The notes under the pieces: generated by a model | What the model was told of the DNA's origin: nothing | The model's input: the letters and a program-made list of their open reading frames with translations, nothing else | Database searches by the model: none | Origin: Paracoccaceae bacterium | GTDB taxonomy: Bacteria; Pseudomonadota; Alphaproteobacteria; Rhodobacterales; Rhodobacteraceae | Reading direction: 5' to 3' | Assembly (NCBI GenBank): GCA_026982515.1 | Contig: JALSGY010000006.1 | Coordinates: forward strand, 1-6,973 | DNA length: 6,973 bases | Shown here: one piece after another, positions 6,452 through 6,973 of the stretch | How the letters are laid out: the number at the start of each line of letters is the position of its first letter | How positions within the stretch are numbered: the first letter of the stretch is position 1 | Made by a program: the position numbers and the translations under genes

Positions 6452-6830
6452 TCTTTGCGACGCGGCGAGTTGACGCACGGCCGGAAGAGGCACTGCTCCC
6501 TGCGTGGATGGGCCAGATAGCCGTCCTCGTCGAGGATCAGCAGGTTGCGAGAACTTCTCCAAACCCTCGTGTCATGAGGTTCAGAGAAAACCGGCCCTCA
6601 AAGATCTGTTTCAGTCGTTTTGCGCCACGGAAGGTGAACATCCCCCCGCAATCCCCTTTGAAACAGGAGAATTTCCGGCGCTGGACAGGGGCGGTTCAGG
6701 TTTCAAATTGGAGATGGTGGCGGAAGGGACGGGACCGGAGGTGAAGGTTCTCCCTCGCTCTTTCATTCGCATAGTTGCCTACCACTTCAGCTACATTGAT
6801 CACTCCTGCTGATCGCGCCGCCAGTGTATT
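6452..6830. other. Intergenic region between glpD and the efflux cluster
   Basis: This 379-bp stretch separates the glpD stop from the operator. It is visibly less GC-rich than the flanking genes. Several frames are open on both strands, including plus-strand frames of about 78 and 102 codons, but none has a good ribosome site or a family I recognise. A minus-strand frame without a start codon (6436-6597) reads NLLILDEDGYLAHPRREQ and might be a gene remnant. I see no strong terminator for glpD; GATCA and TGATC around a 7-nt loop near 6799-6815 form only a weak stem without a T tract. No tRNA or mobile-element end is evident. Confidence 0.5.
6657..6707. repeat. Widely spaced inverted repeat in the glpD-efflux intergenic region
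   Basis: TTTGAAAC (6657-6664) and its exact complement GTTTCAAA (6700-6707) are separated by 35 bp. The arms are 8 bp, and the enclosed stretch contains a short GC-rich segment that could add pairing. This could be a structured RNA segment or a bipartite protein site, but an 8-bp match at this spacing can arise by chance. Confidence 0.25.
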
Positions 6831-6973
6831 TCAGGCGGGGTTTTCCACCATCCATCCTTGCAGTGCGGCGATTTCGGCCTCGTTCAGGCGCAGGCCGATC
6901 TTCGAGCGTCGCCACAGGATATCCTCGGCGGTGCGGGCGAATTCGTGCTCGCACAGCCAGATCACCTCGCGCT
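6831..6973 (-). CDS. glpD: Glycerol-3-phosphate dehydrogenase, C-terminal end (partial)
   Basis: The last 46 residues and TGA stop (6831-6833) are present; the rest lies beyond the right edge. The piece reads REVIWLCEHEFARTAEDILW followed by RRSKIGLRLNEAEIAALQGWM and a short tail. EFARTAEDILWRRSKIGL matches the conserved C-terminal helical motif of aerobic FAD-dependent GlpD (E. coli has EWVRRADDVLWRRTKQG). The enzyme oxidises sn-glycerol 3-phosphate to dihydroxyacetone phosphate at the inner membrane and passes electrons to quinone. The catalytic and FAD domains are not visible here, so activity cannot be judged. It is co-oriented with the efflux cluster but 436 bp from its first gene, and no functional link is implied. 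Confidence 0.9.
   Translation of the reverse strand, partial: REVIWLCEHEFARTAEDILWRRSKIGLRLNEAEIAALQGWMVENPA

Noticed and set aside
6395..6562. N-terminal extension of the first membrane protein to 6562
   Set aside because: The extra residues are non-membrane and low-complexity in character, cross the operator palindrome, and lack a ribosome site, whereas the ATG at 6394 has AAGGAA at good spacing.
6504..6812. Plus-strand open frame of 102 codons in the intergenic region
   Set aside because: No ribosome site and no recognised family, and other frames over the same bases are equally open, so coding is not supported without homology evidence.

Overview
The window is GC-rich, and every gene I can support lies on the minus strand. 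Protein style, codon use and the gene set suggest an alphaproteobacterium, probably Rhodobacterales (Paracoccus/Rhodobacter-like). This is inferred from composition and resemblance; there is no taxonomic marker gene in the window.

Layout from the right edge, in the direction of transcription: (1) 6831-6973 is the last 46 codons of a glycerol-3-phosphate dehydrogenase gene (glpD). (2) 6395-6830 is intergenic, less GC-rich than the genes, with no convincing complete gene. It carries an 18-bp palindrome (6434-6451) 39 bp ahead of the next start codon. (3) 6394 down to 346 is a compact five-gene cluster: a 138-aa four-helix membrane protein, a 144-aa four-helix membrane protein, a 206-aa TetR-family repressor, a 458-aa HlyD/AcrA-type periplasmic adaptor and a 1031-aa RND efflux permease. 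Gaps are 78, 17 and 12 nt, then a 4-nt GTGA overlap, so these are very likely one transcript. (4) 311-335 is a GC-rich stem-loop just past the permease stop, a weak terminator candidate. (5) 132-160 is a sigma70-like promoter pointing to a further minus-strand gene whose first codons may lie at 1-29.

Working model (inference): the TetR protein binds the palindrome at the head of the cluster and represses it, including its own gene. A hydrophobic ligand would release it. Adaptor and permease form two parts of a tripartite pump and would borrow an outer-membrane channel encoded elsewhere. The two small membrane proteins are the unusual part. The first has a four-helix layout and an Ala-His motif at the start of helix 2 that loosely recall styrene-oxide isomerase, a heme-dependent membrane enzyme. 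This raises the untested possibility that a membrane-embedded modifying or sensing step is coupled to export.
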